DNA from: Pampus argenteus
Lineage: Eukaryota > Chordata > Actinopteri > Scombriformes > Stromateidae
Reading direction: 5' to 3'
DNA length: 64,000 bases
NCBI GenBank assembly: GCA_036937835.1
Contig: CM072878.1
Coordinates: forward strand, 16,720,001 to 16,784,000
Every line of letters begins with the position of its first letter. The first letter of the stretch is position 1. A program made the position numbers and the translations under genes. The notes under the pieces were generated by a model that saw only the letters and a program-made list of their open reading frames with translations, had not been told where the DNA came from and ran no database searches. Shown here piece after piece: positions 1 to 14,325 of this stretch.

Positions 1-918
1 CTGTCACCCCTCCTTTCATAAACCTCTGTGTGGATTTACATGCAGCCATGTATATGTGTGTGTGCTTGCTGAGTAAACTTTGATAGTGAGCTGCTTTCGG
101 CTTCCATCTGTTGTTTCTGATTTAGTTTTGCTTCCTCAAAAAAAAAAAAAATCAAATCTCACTCAACTCCAAAAACACAACAAAAATCTCCTTTATTCAA
201 ATCCTTCAAAATAAAACATAGAAAGAGGAGAGCAGCAGGTAGTGATAGAGGACAGAGGAGGAGTGGATGACGGCATTGACAGCAGCCCCGAGCAGCGTGG
301 GTATCAAACTAACAGATTCGTCATTACAAGGACTGAGTTGCCAGACAGTGTGTCCTTAGTGCTGCAGTGTAAACTGCCAGTCGAACTCTCTGGGTTTTAA
401 CACATACTAAATGATCACTTTAAAGAAGCAGTTTGGTGTTATGATTACATTATGTATGCAGAATATAATATATTCTCTATAATATTTACATAAACAGTAA
501 TGAATGGATTTGACTCGAGCCATATTTTCTCATCCTGTCTTCAGGTTTTGTCTTTTGTTTTTTGGTCAAAAAAAAAAAAATGAAATAGCACTGAAGCTTT
601 AAATTTTGTTGCCAAAATAAATGTGTTGAATGATTTAGCTCTCTTCTTATCGTGGCCTTCATGCAGCCTAATGTTAGAAGGATGTTAATCTCCATCTTGC
701 CTCGGCCTGTTGCCAGTTGCCTCCAGCCAACAGTCGACTGTCACCCACAATTTGAAGAACAATTTGGGGATCGCTTGGCTATGCAATGAGGCAGACTCAA
801 TTGTAGGTACAGAATGAGCCCAGACAGCAAGACACTAAAGAAACAGGCACGCACATCCAGAGACGTCTGAGGCGAGAAAGGATATATTTTATTTATGTTT
901 TATTTCTGCGTGGTTGTA

Positions 919-961
919 CATGCTTCCTTCCTGTCACACAGCGCTAGTGACAGGAAGCATG
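919..961. repeat. near-perfect hairpin
   Basis: CATGCTTCC-TTCC-TGTCAC pairs with GTGACAGGAAGCATG around a 9-base loop. The stem is 15 bp apart from a 4-base duplication (TTCC) bulge on the left arm. Confidence 0.75.
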
Positions 962-1175
962 AGAAGTGGTGGCAGAGGAGAGGTGTGTGTGTGCCAGATA
1001 TAGAAAAGCAACATGGGGAATAAGAATCAGGTATTAGGCTACACTTTGAAAAATATATAAACTACATCATATGACTCACGAATGATCAAACTGCATAAGC
1101 CACAAGATCTGCTAATGCTAGTTGTGCAGCGTTGGAGCACTTCACTGCTGGCGCGGTTTAAAGTCTTCTGGGGAT

Positions 1176-1182
<7 letters not shown>

Positions 1183-1223
<41 letters not shown>
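1183..1223. repeat. (AT)n microsatellite
   Basis: About 20 uninterrupted AT units. Confidence 0.95.
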
Positions 1224-1226
<3 letters not shown>

Positions 1227-2907
1227 ATTTGCTACTTTTATTGAGATGGGTGTAGTGGTAAAAAAAAAAAAACATGACATGCAGTGAGCTGAGTGATCAA
1301 ATGAACAGATGTGAGGTTAGAGGACAAAGCAAGGCCACACGAGCCTCAGTAGCTTTGGCTTGTGTACATCTATCTGCTTGAATGTGTGACCCATGAACAA
1401 GCATGAGGTTGATACAGTGTAGATGCAGAAATGCTGCTGTTTCTGCTACCTGTAGCTGTCAACGCTCATTTCTATTTGACACGGTGGCTACGAGGAAAAA
1501 ACGGCACAGTGTCGTCGTGTCAAAGGTCAAAGGACACGTCTCGTTAAATGCAGACGTCTCATGACTCTCATGATTTCTCTTTCTGTCAGCAGTCTGACTT
1601 TTGTGAAATCAAACGATGGTTTCATTATCGGTTGTTCAAAGAAATGGTGCAAGAAAGAGGCAACATGTGAACACTTAGAATTTTATGTTAAAAATGTCAG
1701 CGTGTTTGGTAACTTTGCAGCGTTTCCCCTTTTATCTTTTTTTCAGTGTTCCTGTGAAAGAGGGTTTTTTTTTGTTGTGCAGTTAATAACTTATGCAGCC
1801 GGGGTTTCTGAATGGGTTATTTTAATGATTTAATGGGCCATTCAAAGGATTGATTCCACTGGGAGCCATGGCGGCTATCTGAAGGATATGATGCTGCCAT
1901 TTTATAGCTGGCGGAGATTCAGAGGGATTTCTTTCCTCACACCGGGCTGTGTTTACCCTGCCTTCATAACGCTTTTTCATGCTGCACGTTGAATATTGCA
2001 CATTTACTCGAATAACTCAGTAGAGTTTGACTTTGTTGCACATTTTTACCCCCCGAGGATTTTACTTCCTCCTTAAAAGACATCGTACCTCAACACTTCC
2101 GCTCCCCAAGAAAAAAAAAAAAAAATGCTTAGATAGAGCAGATTTCTGTCTCACTTCCCCCCTCCTGAGTTCATTTTGTCCTCCATCTCAGTCCCCACCT
2201 CACTTTTGCACCTATATGTCAAGATTAAGTGAAGGCGTCCATTTCTCTGCAGATTCTGCAATCACACCAGAAACGTTTTTGATAATATTCAACTCTTACG
2301 TTCACCTGACCTCCGTGACCTGATCGTGTTTGACCTCAACCTCCAGCAGGACCGAATCGTCTCAGTGAGAGAGGTGTTTGTCTCAGGGTTATAGTGACTT
2401 ACTCTCTTCATCCTCCCGTCGCCGGTTGTGCCCAATGCACAATGAGCCCAATCAGGGGCTTATTACCAGGACGAAACAGAGCATGGCTAAGTCATCACGG
2501 CTTGCCTGTATCATCAATCGCCTCACAGAGGAGTCAGAATTAAATGTCAATGACACTGCTGCCCAAGGTGCACACTCATGGTGGGAGGCCACGATGCCTA
2601 TTGACATTCACCTCATAGAAGAGTAAAATCAGACCGTATCAGACTCAGACGATCCATCTACGCCCACACAGATACCTGGCAGTGACAGAGACTAGATGAT
2701 ATCACGTTTCTGTGTAAACCACCCATCACTCATTTTGTTCTGCGGGGAGACACGTACAAGAGATTCAACTCTGCTTATTTCCTTGAACGTCTCGTTTTGT
2801 GTGGAGCGTTTTACACATGGCTGCTTTTACTGTGAGCCTTGTTTTGTCTTCTACCAGACGGATTGTGTCCCTAATTTCAGAAGATGATTATCTCCTCCTG
2901 TAATTCA

Positions 2908-2940
<33 letters not shown>

Positions 2941-2958
2941 TCTGTCTCTCTCTCTCTC
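2908..2958. repeat. (CT)n microsatellite, impure
   Basis: CT units broken by TTT and GT. Confidence 0.93.
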
Positions 2959-5329
2959 CGTTTCGTTTCTCTCGCTTCTTCCCTCTTTGTCTGACTCGAG
3001 CCCCACGCAGGCCTCAGCGGGTGAGTGGAGGTGCTGCGGATCCGCTGGTGAACGTACATGTAGGACAGGCAGGCTTTTCAAAGTGATCATAAAACCATGA
3101 CAGTTCTCACAATGCATGTCATTACAGGCCGACTGCTGCTCAGGTAGATATGAGAGGGGAGGACAGAGAGATGAAACTGTGAAGAATAGAGGTGGCAAGA
3201 AGGAGAAACTGAGATGAAAAGTGAGGCGGAGTAGATGGAGGACTGTAAATTCATTATATCTCCTTTTTTTGACTTGTTTCATATGATCACCGTACAAAAC
3301 AAAAAGTGATTTTGATCAGTTTCAAAAAAATGACTCTCACAATATGATTGCTGTTAACGACCCACTACAAGATAAACAAATGGCCCAAGATTGTGTTTTG
3401 TTTCGCTGCATTATATTTTTTTATAGCGAAGTCAAATTATAAGCCAGGGACAATAAAAGAAAACTACAAAACTACAATATAAATACTTACAGACGAATAA
3501 AATGTGTGTGTACGATGTTCTCAAGAAGAAAAGCAGCTTTGTTTTTTTTGTGCTTTTCAATTTTGGAGATGTGCCATAAAAGTTAAAAAGTCTAAAATTG
3601 GTCCCGTTGTTGGTTATTATAGATTTATTATTGTGGTATTTTCCTAGAAGATGAAGAAGGTTTATACAGTCACCAATCATACAGCCACTGAAATTAACTA
3701 AACCGTCAGACAGATGGATGAATTTGCTGAACCAACTAAATATGGACAAAAACACATCAGACCAGAATTTGTTAGAATAACAGCAGTTAAAAAAAACAAC
3801 CTCGAGGCAGCATTGATGGCCGACATCTCTCTGCTGCTATTTTTCTATTGTAGTACAAATATTCTATTTTTTTTTCATGAAAGAAAAACAAAAGCTTTCA
3901 TTTTTAATGAGGACAGTTTATTTTGCCCTTATGCTGATAAAATCGATGCTTTTTGTCATTTCATTCACAGCCACAGGCAGAGTGGCAGCTACTACCGAAG
4001 TTACAAGGTGCAATGTTGATACCTGAAAGTAACACTGTTCTGTGTCGTCTCATTTCTAGATAGATATTAGGTATTCAGAGTAAAAAATAAATAATAATAA
4101 TAATAAAACACTGTATACAAATATATTTTATAGCATAACCTGTTGAATATATATTCATATTCAAACGGACACATTACAACAAACTGCATCATACTAATAG
4201 TCCCTTAAAAGCTTCAATAACATGCTTTGTTTTGTGATATGTGCATACAGTAGTATAGAATTAGATAGAATAGAATTGAGATGCATTTTGGAAACTGTCA
4301 TCGGACCAACGTGGTCAATATTGCATTCTGGTTTTTGATTGGTTTGGGAGGACGTCCTCCCTTGGAGCATCATTTTACATGTTTTTACCAATCATCAGAA
4401 TCTCAATAATAGATTTTTTCCAAAGAAGAGAGAAAAATATTTTATGAATGAAACTGAGATTTGGTAGTCGTTTTTAATATTTGGATCTCCATCTTGCCTG
4501 TCAATCATAGGCCAGGAGCGACCTCTGACTCTATGGCCCAGCCTCCTCTGGTGGGCACACAGCACACATACTTGACGGTGAAGGACATTTTGTGACAACC
4601 TCTCATTACCCCCCCCCCCAGCATAGAGACAGCAGTGTTTGTGCGTGCATCGGCAAGGCTGCATGTGTATTTGATCAGACGCTAATTAAAAGTCAATTAG
4701 CCTGCAGCCCAGTGGGTGACTGACCTCTCTAAACACAGGAAGGATCAGGGATGTGAAAAGCTCCCTAAGCTCATTATTTACCGTGACACTGTCCTTCTCC
4801 CTCTATTTACTGCAAGCCCCAACTGTCTGTCCACCTGTCTGCATCTTTCTCTGTCCGCCTCATTATGTTTTATGTTAAACATCCTGGGCTCAAACACACG
4901 AGGGGAAAAAAAATCCAATTTGGAGTTGCTGATCGTCACCAAATGTTATTTTGTACTTTAATGTCAATGACAAAATAAGGCTTATACTCACTCTTAACAT
5001 CCCTTGTTTCATTGCCTCTTCTGTTTGTGATTACACTCATGCTCGCTGCTAATTTGATGATTTTAGTAGCCACACAGCAGTATATTAATACAAATACTCA
5101 TTTAAATAGAAAAATAATTAATATTTGAACGAGGTTTGTTTTTATTCAACATAAAATTTGAAATATTAAGTTAAATCAACGTGACGTTTAGGTCAAATTC
5201 ACTCACTGAATATAGCGTAAAAGGAATCTGCGCTACGACATAGTCAAGATATCTAACTGCTGTGGAGACATTACAGCCGGCGGGTCAATTACCAAAGAGA
5301 TCAGTTCATCCAATCATGCAGCTGCGATG

Positions 5330-5369
5330 ACCGGCTGGTTCACCCGACCGGTTCTACCGGCTGGTTCAC
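5330..5369. repeat. 14-bp direct repeat pair around an ACCGGT core
   Basis: ACCGGCTGGTTCAC occurs at 5330-5343 and 5356-5369, with the palindrome ACCGGT (5347-5352) between. It is GC-rich in an AT-rich setting. Confidence 0.7.
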
Positions 5370-8300
5370 ACAGCTAGTGGCTGCAGCTGAGGCGGAGATG
5401 CTTTCTAAATAGGTGTTATTTGAATAAACTCGCCACATATTGGGAACCTGTATCCAACGTGAAACTGCAGCGATGCATAAAAATCCATCACTGCTTTTTT
5501 CACTTCTGGAAGCCCGAGTTCACTTCCATTGAAAGTCTGTGTCTCCGGCGGTGTTCATGAGATTATGCATTGTTCATTTCCCCCCTTTTCATTCTGCTTT
5601 CTCCTTTCTCGTCACTTCCTATCCGTCTGTATTATTACAGGCCTGCACCAGCCACAGATACTGGATACTTTTCTTTTCTTTTCTTTTTTTTTTGCATTTT
5701 CTTGTCGGAGCATTTGATTTAGTGATTGCTGTCAGGTTGTACAGATAATTTCAACATATATAACAAAAAAAAAAAGCTTCTAAAATACATTACCTGCTCT
5801 AGATTTATTAAAGTGTCATATTTACAGTCCTATAGTGAAAATGTCAACAGCTCTGAGCAGCCAGCAGTCATTGGGGGCTGGGATTAGCTGGTTAGCATGC
5901 TAACACATAGATGTCTTTGTCATGTTATTATTTCCTCACATTCTGTTGATAATTATCACACCTTTAATTTCTGCTGCTTAGTGGGCAGAAAGGTGAACCA
6001 TATTTTCATTTTTCTAAAATGAAATGAATTTGCAGAGTTTCGATTAGGAGGTGCGATGATTGATGCACAGCGTGATCACTTTCTTTAAGTAAAATATTTC
6101 CCTGCAACGTTGCAACGAGGCTGTCGTATTACACCACCCACTAGTAGATAACACATGTTAACACAAGTTTTATTATATTCATACTACCAGTCATGAGAGA
6201 CATCCGTCACATACTGTCGCCTGTCAAACATGTTATCACTGTTGCTAAGTGCTAGTTCTGCTTTATATTTATACAGCGATAGCAATATGCAGATAATTAA
6301 ACAACATCCATAAACACACGCTCAAGGTAATATTAGAAATATGTAGGACGAAATGAAAATGATGCTAATTGTACGGCAAATTAAATGTGGTAATTTAAAA
6401 AAATAATGTACACAAAATGTCATAATGAGAGACTATTTAATGAATGTGGGCAGAGGACATGTTTATAATTAAATTTCCATTATTTAATTGTCCATTAAAA
6501 TTCAAACAACATAATAACTAATCCATATGTACCAAAAAAAATAAAAAATAAAAAATACTGAAGAAGAGGCAGTGAGGCATAAAACTGAATATGAATATAT
6601 GTTTACTTTTGTGCAAATAACAGTATCATCCAAGTGATGGTATATCTGTGTAGTTATTAATATGCATCATGTGCTGCACCATATGTGGGAGGGTAGCCGT
6701 CTATAATACTGACATACATCATTCTTTTCAATGATGAATGATAGAAAGAGAAATATGCAAATTATGTATTTAAATGGGATTTGGAAGGATGTAAATATGA
6801 AGAACTTCCATACGTGCAATACAATACGATGCAGTTCAGTGATTCATAACAAGAAATGTATGTTGCTGCATCAATCTGACCCCGCTCTGGCTCCTCATGC
6901 TGACAAAGGTTTGGTAACTGGAGTTATACGATGCATGTTCCAGTAAGACCAAACACTAAAGCTGGCTTAAGAGTTTCCTGTTGCCACTGTCAGAGGTTAT
7001 AAGCACGCTGCTCAGGTGCGGTGATAACTGGACCAATTGAAGGACACTTCCCAGTAGGTTACAAGCAAAAGAAGTGAGAAGTGGATACGGCTGTTCTTAT
7101 CACTTCAGGTTTTCACTCGGGTACAACTTCCTGCAGGAAGATGGACGTTTAGTGACGAGTGCTTTCCGTATGCATAAAAGCTATCTGAAGAAAGTCTCTG
7201 AAAAGGTTGTGAAAAGGCTTTCAGTGTACCTCTCGCCCTGGCTCGGCTCCATCGGACACGCCCGCTCTCTTGCTCAGGCTGAAATGCATCATTAAGCAAT
7301 TGTCTCTCCATTACAGCAGAGTGTGAGAGTCACAACGCAGCTGGAGGCAAACACCGCCTATCTGCCGCTTTCTTTATTAATGACGTACCACCTACGAGGC
7401 TGCAGGTGCTGCTGGAAATGTATGACGTTTTTTGTTTTGTTTTTTTCAAGGCGGTATACATATCTGTGTGAATTATTAATAGTCACTGTAATATTAATTA
7501 GTTTCTTTCTCGTTCGCAGGACCACCTGTTATTTACTGGCTACAGAACATTAAATATTTTAGTTGCAATAACAGCAGGTTGGTTTTTACATAATTATTAT
7601 TGCAAATTTAGCAAATAGTAAGACTGCTGTTGTACGTTATTTTATGTTCTGGAGAATATATATATTGAGACATTAACAAACAAAACTGATCCAAACTGAT
7701 CCAACTGTCGCCAGCATGAAAAAATATATACAAACACGACAAACAAACATGCTAAATAATCTCAATATTTTAATATCTTACTATCTTAAACAATGTGCGT
7801 AAAATGTAAATGAACACAAACACGAATCAAACGTTCATTTCAAACGTCGTTTCACCGCGCTGGCTGACAGCAAACGCCAAAAATGCTTTACAGGGCGCGT
7901 CCTTCTTAAAGGTTGATGTTACCAATTTCAATTGAGATATTTCCTTTTTAAGCGTTCAATAAAAATAAATAAAAAGTAGTTGTTTAATTCTCCGTGATGT
8001 TTCTGTCAAAGCCTTGACAACACCTACAACGCCCACCCTTGTTTCTTTCCTCATTCAATCAGGTAATTGGTGTTAGTAATGGGTGGGCCAGCATGAAAGA
8101 GCCAATGATTAACGATGATTACGTCACAGGTTTCGCAGGTTTTAAATGAGGGCTATAATAATGAGTGATGATAAGAGTGCAAAACAGATGGTGAAAAAAT
8201 GAAGAACAAAACACAGAGTAAGATAACTTATGAGTTGACATTTCCTCTAAACCCTGCGGTAGACGTGGCTCACGTTTGTGAGATGCGGCAAATGAACAGT

Positions 8301-10280
8301 TTGAACACTTGAACGTCTTGTGGGAAGAGAGAGAGAGAGAGCTGCATTAAAACAGCACATTTATCCAACACAGCTGCATGTAAACTTTAAATTTCACACT
8401 TAATACAAACAGGCGAGTCCAAACCTGCACACAGTCTATGTCAGTATTAGGAAGCTCATTTATCATTCTCTGTTCGAATAAAGATCATTGTTCATCTCGC
8501 TGAAATGTTGCCGTGCCCACACGCATTGGGCAACAATATATATGTCAATATCAGCCAGTAGCTGTCAGTTTATTTATGTATTTATTGTTGTTATTTCCCT
8601 CTATGGGATTGTATCATAATATTTGCTACGGGCGATCATTTTTCCTGGTTTGCTTGAGCTTCGCAGCAGCATAATGAATGTTAGTGTAAGGAGTCCCACC
8701 AGCACACCTGCTGATGATGATAAAGGCTCAGCGGAGAGCTGATATGTTCAGTGTTAAGACAAACGTTGCACTGGCCATGATCCATTCAAAATCTCTGTGG
8801 CTATATGGTATATGAAAACCCATATTTACTCATGATGAGGACATTTAAAAAAGTGTTTTGCTGCTAGATAGAATAAGTGCTAGTAATGGGTTTTTATAAA
8901 AGCAGCTGACACGCTGCAGTTTTTATTATTATTATTTATCCGAGTTGAGTTATGTGGTTGTTTAATCACTTTACAGCTTTTGAACCCCGTTGCAGTCAGC
9001 AATTTATATTCATGCAATTATTATTATTATTATTAAAACATATGTTGATTAATGAATTGATTACAAACGTAGTCGTCTATCATATTAATAAATGATCAAT
9101 CATTTTAAAGTTGATTAAAGAAGGTTTTTAGTCCTGGTTGTTTTGGTGACACCCATGGTTACTAATGGCAACAGCAAGCGTGGTTTAACGTGACAGAAAA
9201 GGCTCCTTCAGCAGCTCCTTTCTCAAAAAACAGACAACAGAAGAGCGACGGGTGTATCTGCAGCACAATCAAATAAACTCACACTGTGTCAATAAATAAG
9301 TCAGTCAACAATAACACACAGTTGTATCAAAAGTAGTTTTCCACACAACAGCAGGGCAGAGTGAAGTTGGTTATCTTGCTTCATTTAGCAGCTCAGTATG
9401 GCCTTCTCTTTCCATTACCCGCTAGCAAAAACAAAAATAAATAAATAAAAAAGCTGAAAATGACTGTTGTCTTGCTTTGTAGAAACATTACTGAAAGTAC
9501 AGCGTGTTTCTTGTGGCTGCCTTTAAAAAAGTTTTTATTAGCAATAATATAAAACCACGATGACAGAAAGCAAACAGTAAACAACAGTGAGGCTGTTATC
9601 AGTAATTACATGCATGCATCGTTTTCTGTGAATCCCTCCGCCGCTACCAATGAAAAACTCAGTATAAGAGAGGAAAGTACAGAATGTAAATACCTGCTTA
9701 AACAGCGTCAAAAACGGGGTTTGAATTCATGAAAAACCTCAAAAATCATCAAAGTGAAAAACAAAATATTTGCTTGTTGCAGCTTTTCATGTGTGAAGAT
9801 TTGCTGCTTCTCTTCTCTTTTCATTTTATATCATTGTTATATAAATCTATGGAAGCGCTACGCTGGGGTTTCTGGACCTTAAACTATAGTACGCAGACTG
9901 CTTCGGTTAATACGTTAGAGCTTAATTATGGTGGATGATACACAGCATAGTTACCCAGTCGTAGGAAGTGGCCTGTGTAGATGGTAATGTAGATGGAAAG
10001 GATGAATCTGTGGAACAGATGGACATGTACAGGAACAGATGGGCTTGCTCTCCACCTCTGAGCGTTCGCATGTCTTTCAGGGAGCAGGTTTATGATTTTC
10101 TGCCGTTGTAGCATTGACTCAGACTCAGCCATCAGGAATTAAAGAGAACAGAATCGATACCGTAAACGTTTCATATCTGTGTGTTGGATGGCAGAGGATT
10201 TAATTCAAATTCAGTGTTTGTTCTTGGTTTGTGTGAGGTAATGTTGCGTTATGACTGCTTCATTTAGTGAAGGCGATGTG

Positions 10281-10296
10281 CCCTAACCCTAACCCT
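10281..10296. repeat. short telomere-like string
   Basis: CCCTAACCCTAACCCT, under three units of the vertebrate telomere repeat. It is probably chance or a remnant of a repeat. Confidence 0.6.
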
Positions 10297-11518
10297 ATGA
10301 CTGGTGTGTTTCTCACCATTTTCCCCTTTTCATCCTCTTTTTTCGGGGTGAAGTCTTTGTGTTTCTGGCTCCCTCAGCTTTGGAAAGGCCAGCAGTTCCT
10401 GATTGAAGACCTTGAACATTTGTCAGTTTCCTCCGCGTAGAGGCTACGTACACGGTGGAAGCTAAACTACTTGCCCTGTTGTTGACATTTTCAGACGGAT
10501 TATTATTATTTTATTATTTATAAAACAGGAAATGCAAGATCTTGTCCTTCTACTCCCATGTTAGAAGATCATATATAGATCATATATATATAATATATAT
10601 AGATGTATTCCTGGTGTAACTACATAAAATATCCATGTTACCAAAGGCTCTAAACATCATACCTTGTTCCATATTAACATTGCAATCTGTGGTTAATTTC
10701 TTGTTGCATGTTATTGATTCAACTCAGTCGTTTTTGTCATAGCAGAGCCTAATAAACTGCAGTGGCGTGAAGTGAGCCAGCAGTTTTCATACTGGCGTGA
10801 ACAGATTGTACCAGATGTAGCTGAATGTTAATTATCTCTCTGGATATTTTCCTCTATATTTGTTTCCTGACATGGGTGGAGTTAAGCCTGCAACTAATCT
10901 CGTCTCATAGCCTCGTTTCAGGCTTTGAAATCATCAACGCACAAACTCAAAATCTGTGGAGCAATTCACACATCAGGTTCTGAGTAGCTGTTAAAAATAA
11001 ATAAATAAATAAATAAAAAATTGAAAGTTGATGACATTACTAAGTCAGAATCAGACAGATTGAACGTTTTAAAGAGCAGCTCCGCATGATTCAAGCCTCT
11101 TTCACCCTTAAACATGCCCACCGTCACATCTGGATGGATCAACTGTGGTCTGCTATAAAACATCTGTAATAAGGCACTTTTCTATACAGGTATGGAGCCA
11201 CAGCTTTTACTCTACTGTACTATAAAACTTAAATATTTTTTGCGTCACCACATTGTCATCTGGTGAGGTGAATCGGTTCTTAATACTCCAACCTATTAAT
11301 AAGTTAGTCTGACCTCGGCTGCAAACTCATTATCTGTTCTTTAATCAGCTACTTAATTTTTTTTTTCTTTCAATAAACACTTCAAATTACAAAAAAAATA
11401 AGAAATGGGACATTCAGAAAAATATCAGGATTCTGCACCATCAGCAGTAAAAACTAAAAACTACTCATTAGATTCCTTTAAAACCATTTGCCCAGTTTCT
11501 GCCAATAAGCACATATCC

Positions 11519-11551
<33 letters not shown>

Positions 11552-11575
11552 ACGCACAGACACACTGACACACAC
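11519..11575. repeat. (CA)n microsatellite, impure 3' part
   Basis: Clean CA for about 27 bases, then CA with TA, GC and GA interruptions. Confidence 0.93.
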
Positions 11576-11688
11576 TGTTAACAATGCTGGGTAAAATGAC
11601 TGATAATCTGTTGATTTGATGTTTTTGTTTTTTTGAGGCTCTTACTGCCAAGACGCTCTTCTTACCTCTCTTGGCTTGATCATGTATA

Positions 11689-11693
<5 letters not shown>

Positions 11694-11733
<40 letters not shown>
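11694..11733. repeat. (CA)n microsatellite
   Basis: About 20 clean CA units, 120 bases after the previous CA tract. Confidence 0.95.
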
Positions 11734-11735
<2 letters not shown>

Positions 11736-14296
11736 GCATCGCAACTGCTGGCAAGAATTTAATCAGATTTCACATCCCCGTGTCCCTCCACCCACTTCCT
11801 CTGTCCCTGCATATGAATGTGACAAACTAAGGGAAATGTCTTTTTATATATTTGGCATATCTGTTCTCAGCGTTACTGATCATCTATTTCCCATCACTTT
11901 ATCCAATTTCATACAGCTGAATGAGACAATGCAGACATTATCCCTTTTTTTTTTGTTTTTTTTTTTCTCTCCCTGAATGCACCGGGAGCCAAACCTGTGT
12001 GTGATGGATCGTAATGGAGGGAGACTTTGCACAGTTTTGACATGTTGGAAATGCAAGATCAGCTACGTTCATTTCCGCAGATGGCTCCCCAATTACACTT
12101 TAGCTGTCCGTGTCACTAGTCATCTCAACTGCTGCTGTAATATTATCTGTACAGCAGAGGGGACGCGTTGCCAGGTTGTTATTTCCTTTCACTACTATGC
12201 AAGACATATGCTTCTTGTGCATTTTTTGCATAACCCCATCTGCCCTCAACAACTTGGGCTGGTTTGTTCTCCATACACACACATTCATATTATGAGTGTG
12301 TGTAGGGATTAAAACAACACAGAAAGACACATGTATCCCCTGAGTGTCCTTCTTTGGTCTTCTTCTTCTACATGAATATCCAACAGTCCTCTGTGACAGT
12401 GAAAGCTGGACATGAGGGAGTTAAACCGCCAGACAGTAGCCTCGCCTTCTGCATCAGGCACCTTAAAGCTGAGACTCAGAGGCTGTGGTCTTATTGTTTC
12501 GTCTAATTGTTTTCATGTTCAGTGATGACCTCCCGTCAAAGTCATTTTTTTAGTTGACATTAAAGCTGTGGTAGAGTCAGCTTGTCACCATTATTCTGAC
12601 TCTGGCTCAGGAATATGTCCCTGTTCTTTATTCCTCCTACAAAGCGCTGATTGGCTCTGTGTTTTTGTGTTTTTTGTTTTTGTGTTTTCTGCCAGAATTA
12701 TTTGATCGCTACAATAATCATGGTTATCCCAACAAGTAACAGGTTTATGTGGTGCAAACAAAAATGCAGAGAAACTTCTCAAATCAAGTCTTTTTTTTTT
12801 TTAGTTTTAGCACAACTCTTTTCAGTACGTTCTTTCTGAGTATGGAGACAAACTGAAGAACAGTATAAGTTCACAGTCAGGTTATGTTCATTCAGCTATG
12901 GGCTGACTCTTCCCATGGTGTCCTATGAGATGTTGCTGTGTATTTGGTGAGCTCATTTTCAAGGGCATGACAAAAATCTGCTCCTTATACCTATACATGT
13001 GTTCTCTGTGTTCATTAATTATAATTAAAAAAAAGTCTTTTTACAGCATAGAGTAATAAGATCAGGCTGGACATTATTAATGAAATCAAACAGATCATAA
13101 CCTTCATGTGGATCAGTGATTTTTTTTTTATTGTGTTGCTTCTGATTTGCAAGCCTCATTGTAAGCATCCCTCTTGGCTCCAGACAGCTTTATATTTATG
13201 TTAATCCCCTTGCTGGTTAAGTGGATGTGAGGAAACGCCCAATTGCTCTGTTGTTAAATCGTAAATAGATGGTGTTGTGTGCAGTTTATTATTATTTTTG
13301 CTAATGTTGAGGTAATTAAAGCTTCTCGCAGTAGAAGGCATTAAAACACGATCTTCTCTGTAACAGGGAATCTAATCAGTCCACTCCTCCTTCATAATTT
13401 TCAGCCTTCTCTTTACGTTAATTTACACAAATATGACGTTAACAAAAAGGTGAAAATCACCATAAGGTTGTAGAAAACTAATTTCATATTCCCATTTTCA
13501 GCTGAAAGTCTGATTTATTATTTCACGGCAATGATTAGAAGCCAAACACGCACCTTTCTCTTGCTTTCTCACTCCCGTTTGCTGTCATTCACACGCTTAA
13601 TCTTCGAAATTGTGGCTCCGAAAAAAATCATTAGCGATCTGTGTGATTAGCGGTTATTTCATTTCTGCCTGTTATTTTATGGACCAGTGGCTTCGGTGTA
13701 CAGCAGACGTGAAATGCTCCTCCCGCATGGCTGCTGTCAGGTCAGTGTATTATATTGGATTATTATCCCAGGGTTATTCGTCCTCATTCTCAGGGAAACT
13801 AAACCAAAATCTTTAATTCATGAGGGAAAGTCACTTACGCAAGGAGGAAACTAATGGAAACTGGATACTTCCTCACCGAAGATGTTTTATCCTATTTTGG
13901 CCCATTGTTATAAAATGACAATTTTGTGCCTAAATATTTTTTGTTTTATTTTAAGGAGATATTATAAATGATAATGAAATGGATGATACTATGGGGCGTG
14001 GCATGTTGGTAATGATGTTTTGGGTGTTTTTCTACTCGGATGTTAGTTTGCTCAGTGATCAGTTCTTTTATTTGAGTCCTAAAAGTGAGTCAGAGTTCAC
14101 AGTAAGATTAAGTTTGGTATCAGCTGATCTCTGTCGGGGTGACTGTCTCTTAGAGGTGAGTCATGAGGCTTCAAATGTAGACAGTTATTTAAATAAAGAA
14201 GAACATCTTGCCACAATGTCAAGATAAGATCAGTTTTTGAGGCTGAGCTTCTTCTTATAGAAAAGCTGAACTCTATTTCACACTTCTGTACAATTT

Positions 14297-14325
14297 TGTG
14301 TGTGCGTGTGTGTGTGTGTGTGTGT
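14297..14325. repeat. (GT)n microsatellite
   Basis: GT run with one GC interruption. Confidence 0.92.

Noticed and set aside
2877..3297. Minus-strand frames with long Glu/Arg runs
   Set aside because: They are translations of a CT microsatellite.
10281..10296. Interstitial telomere or chromosome fusion site
   Set aside because: Under three TTAGGG units, far too short to mark a fusion.
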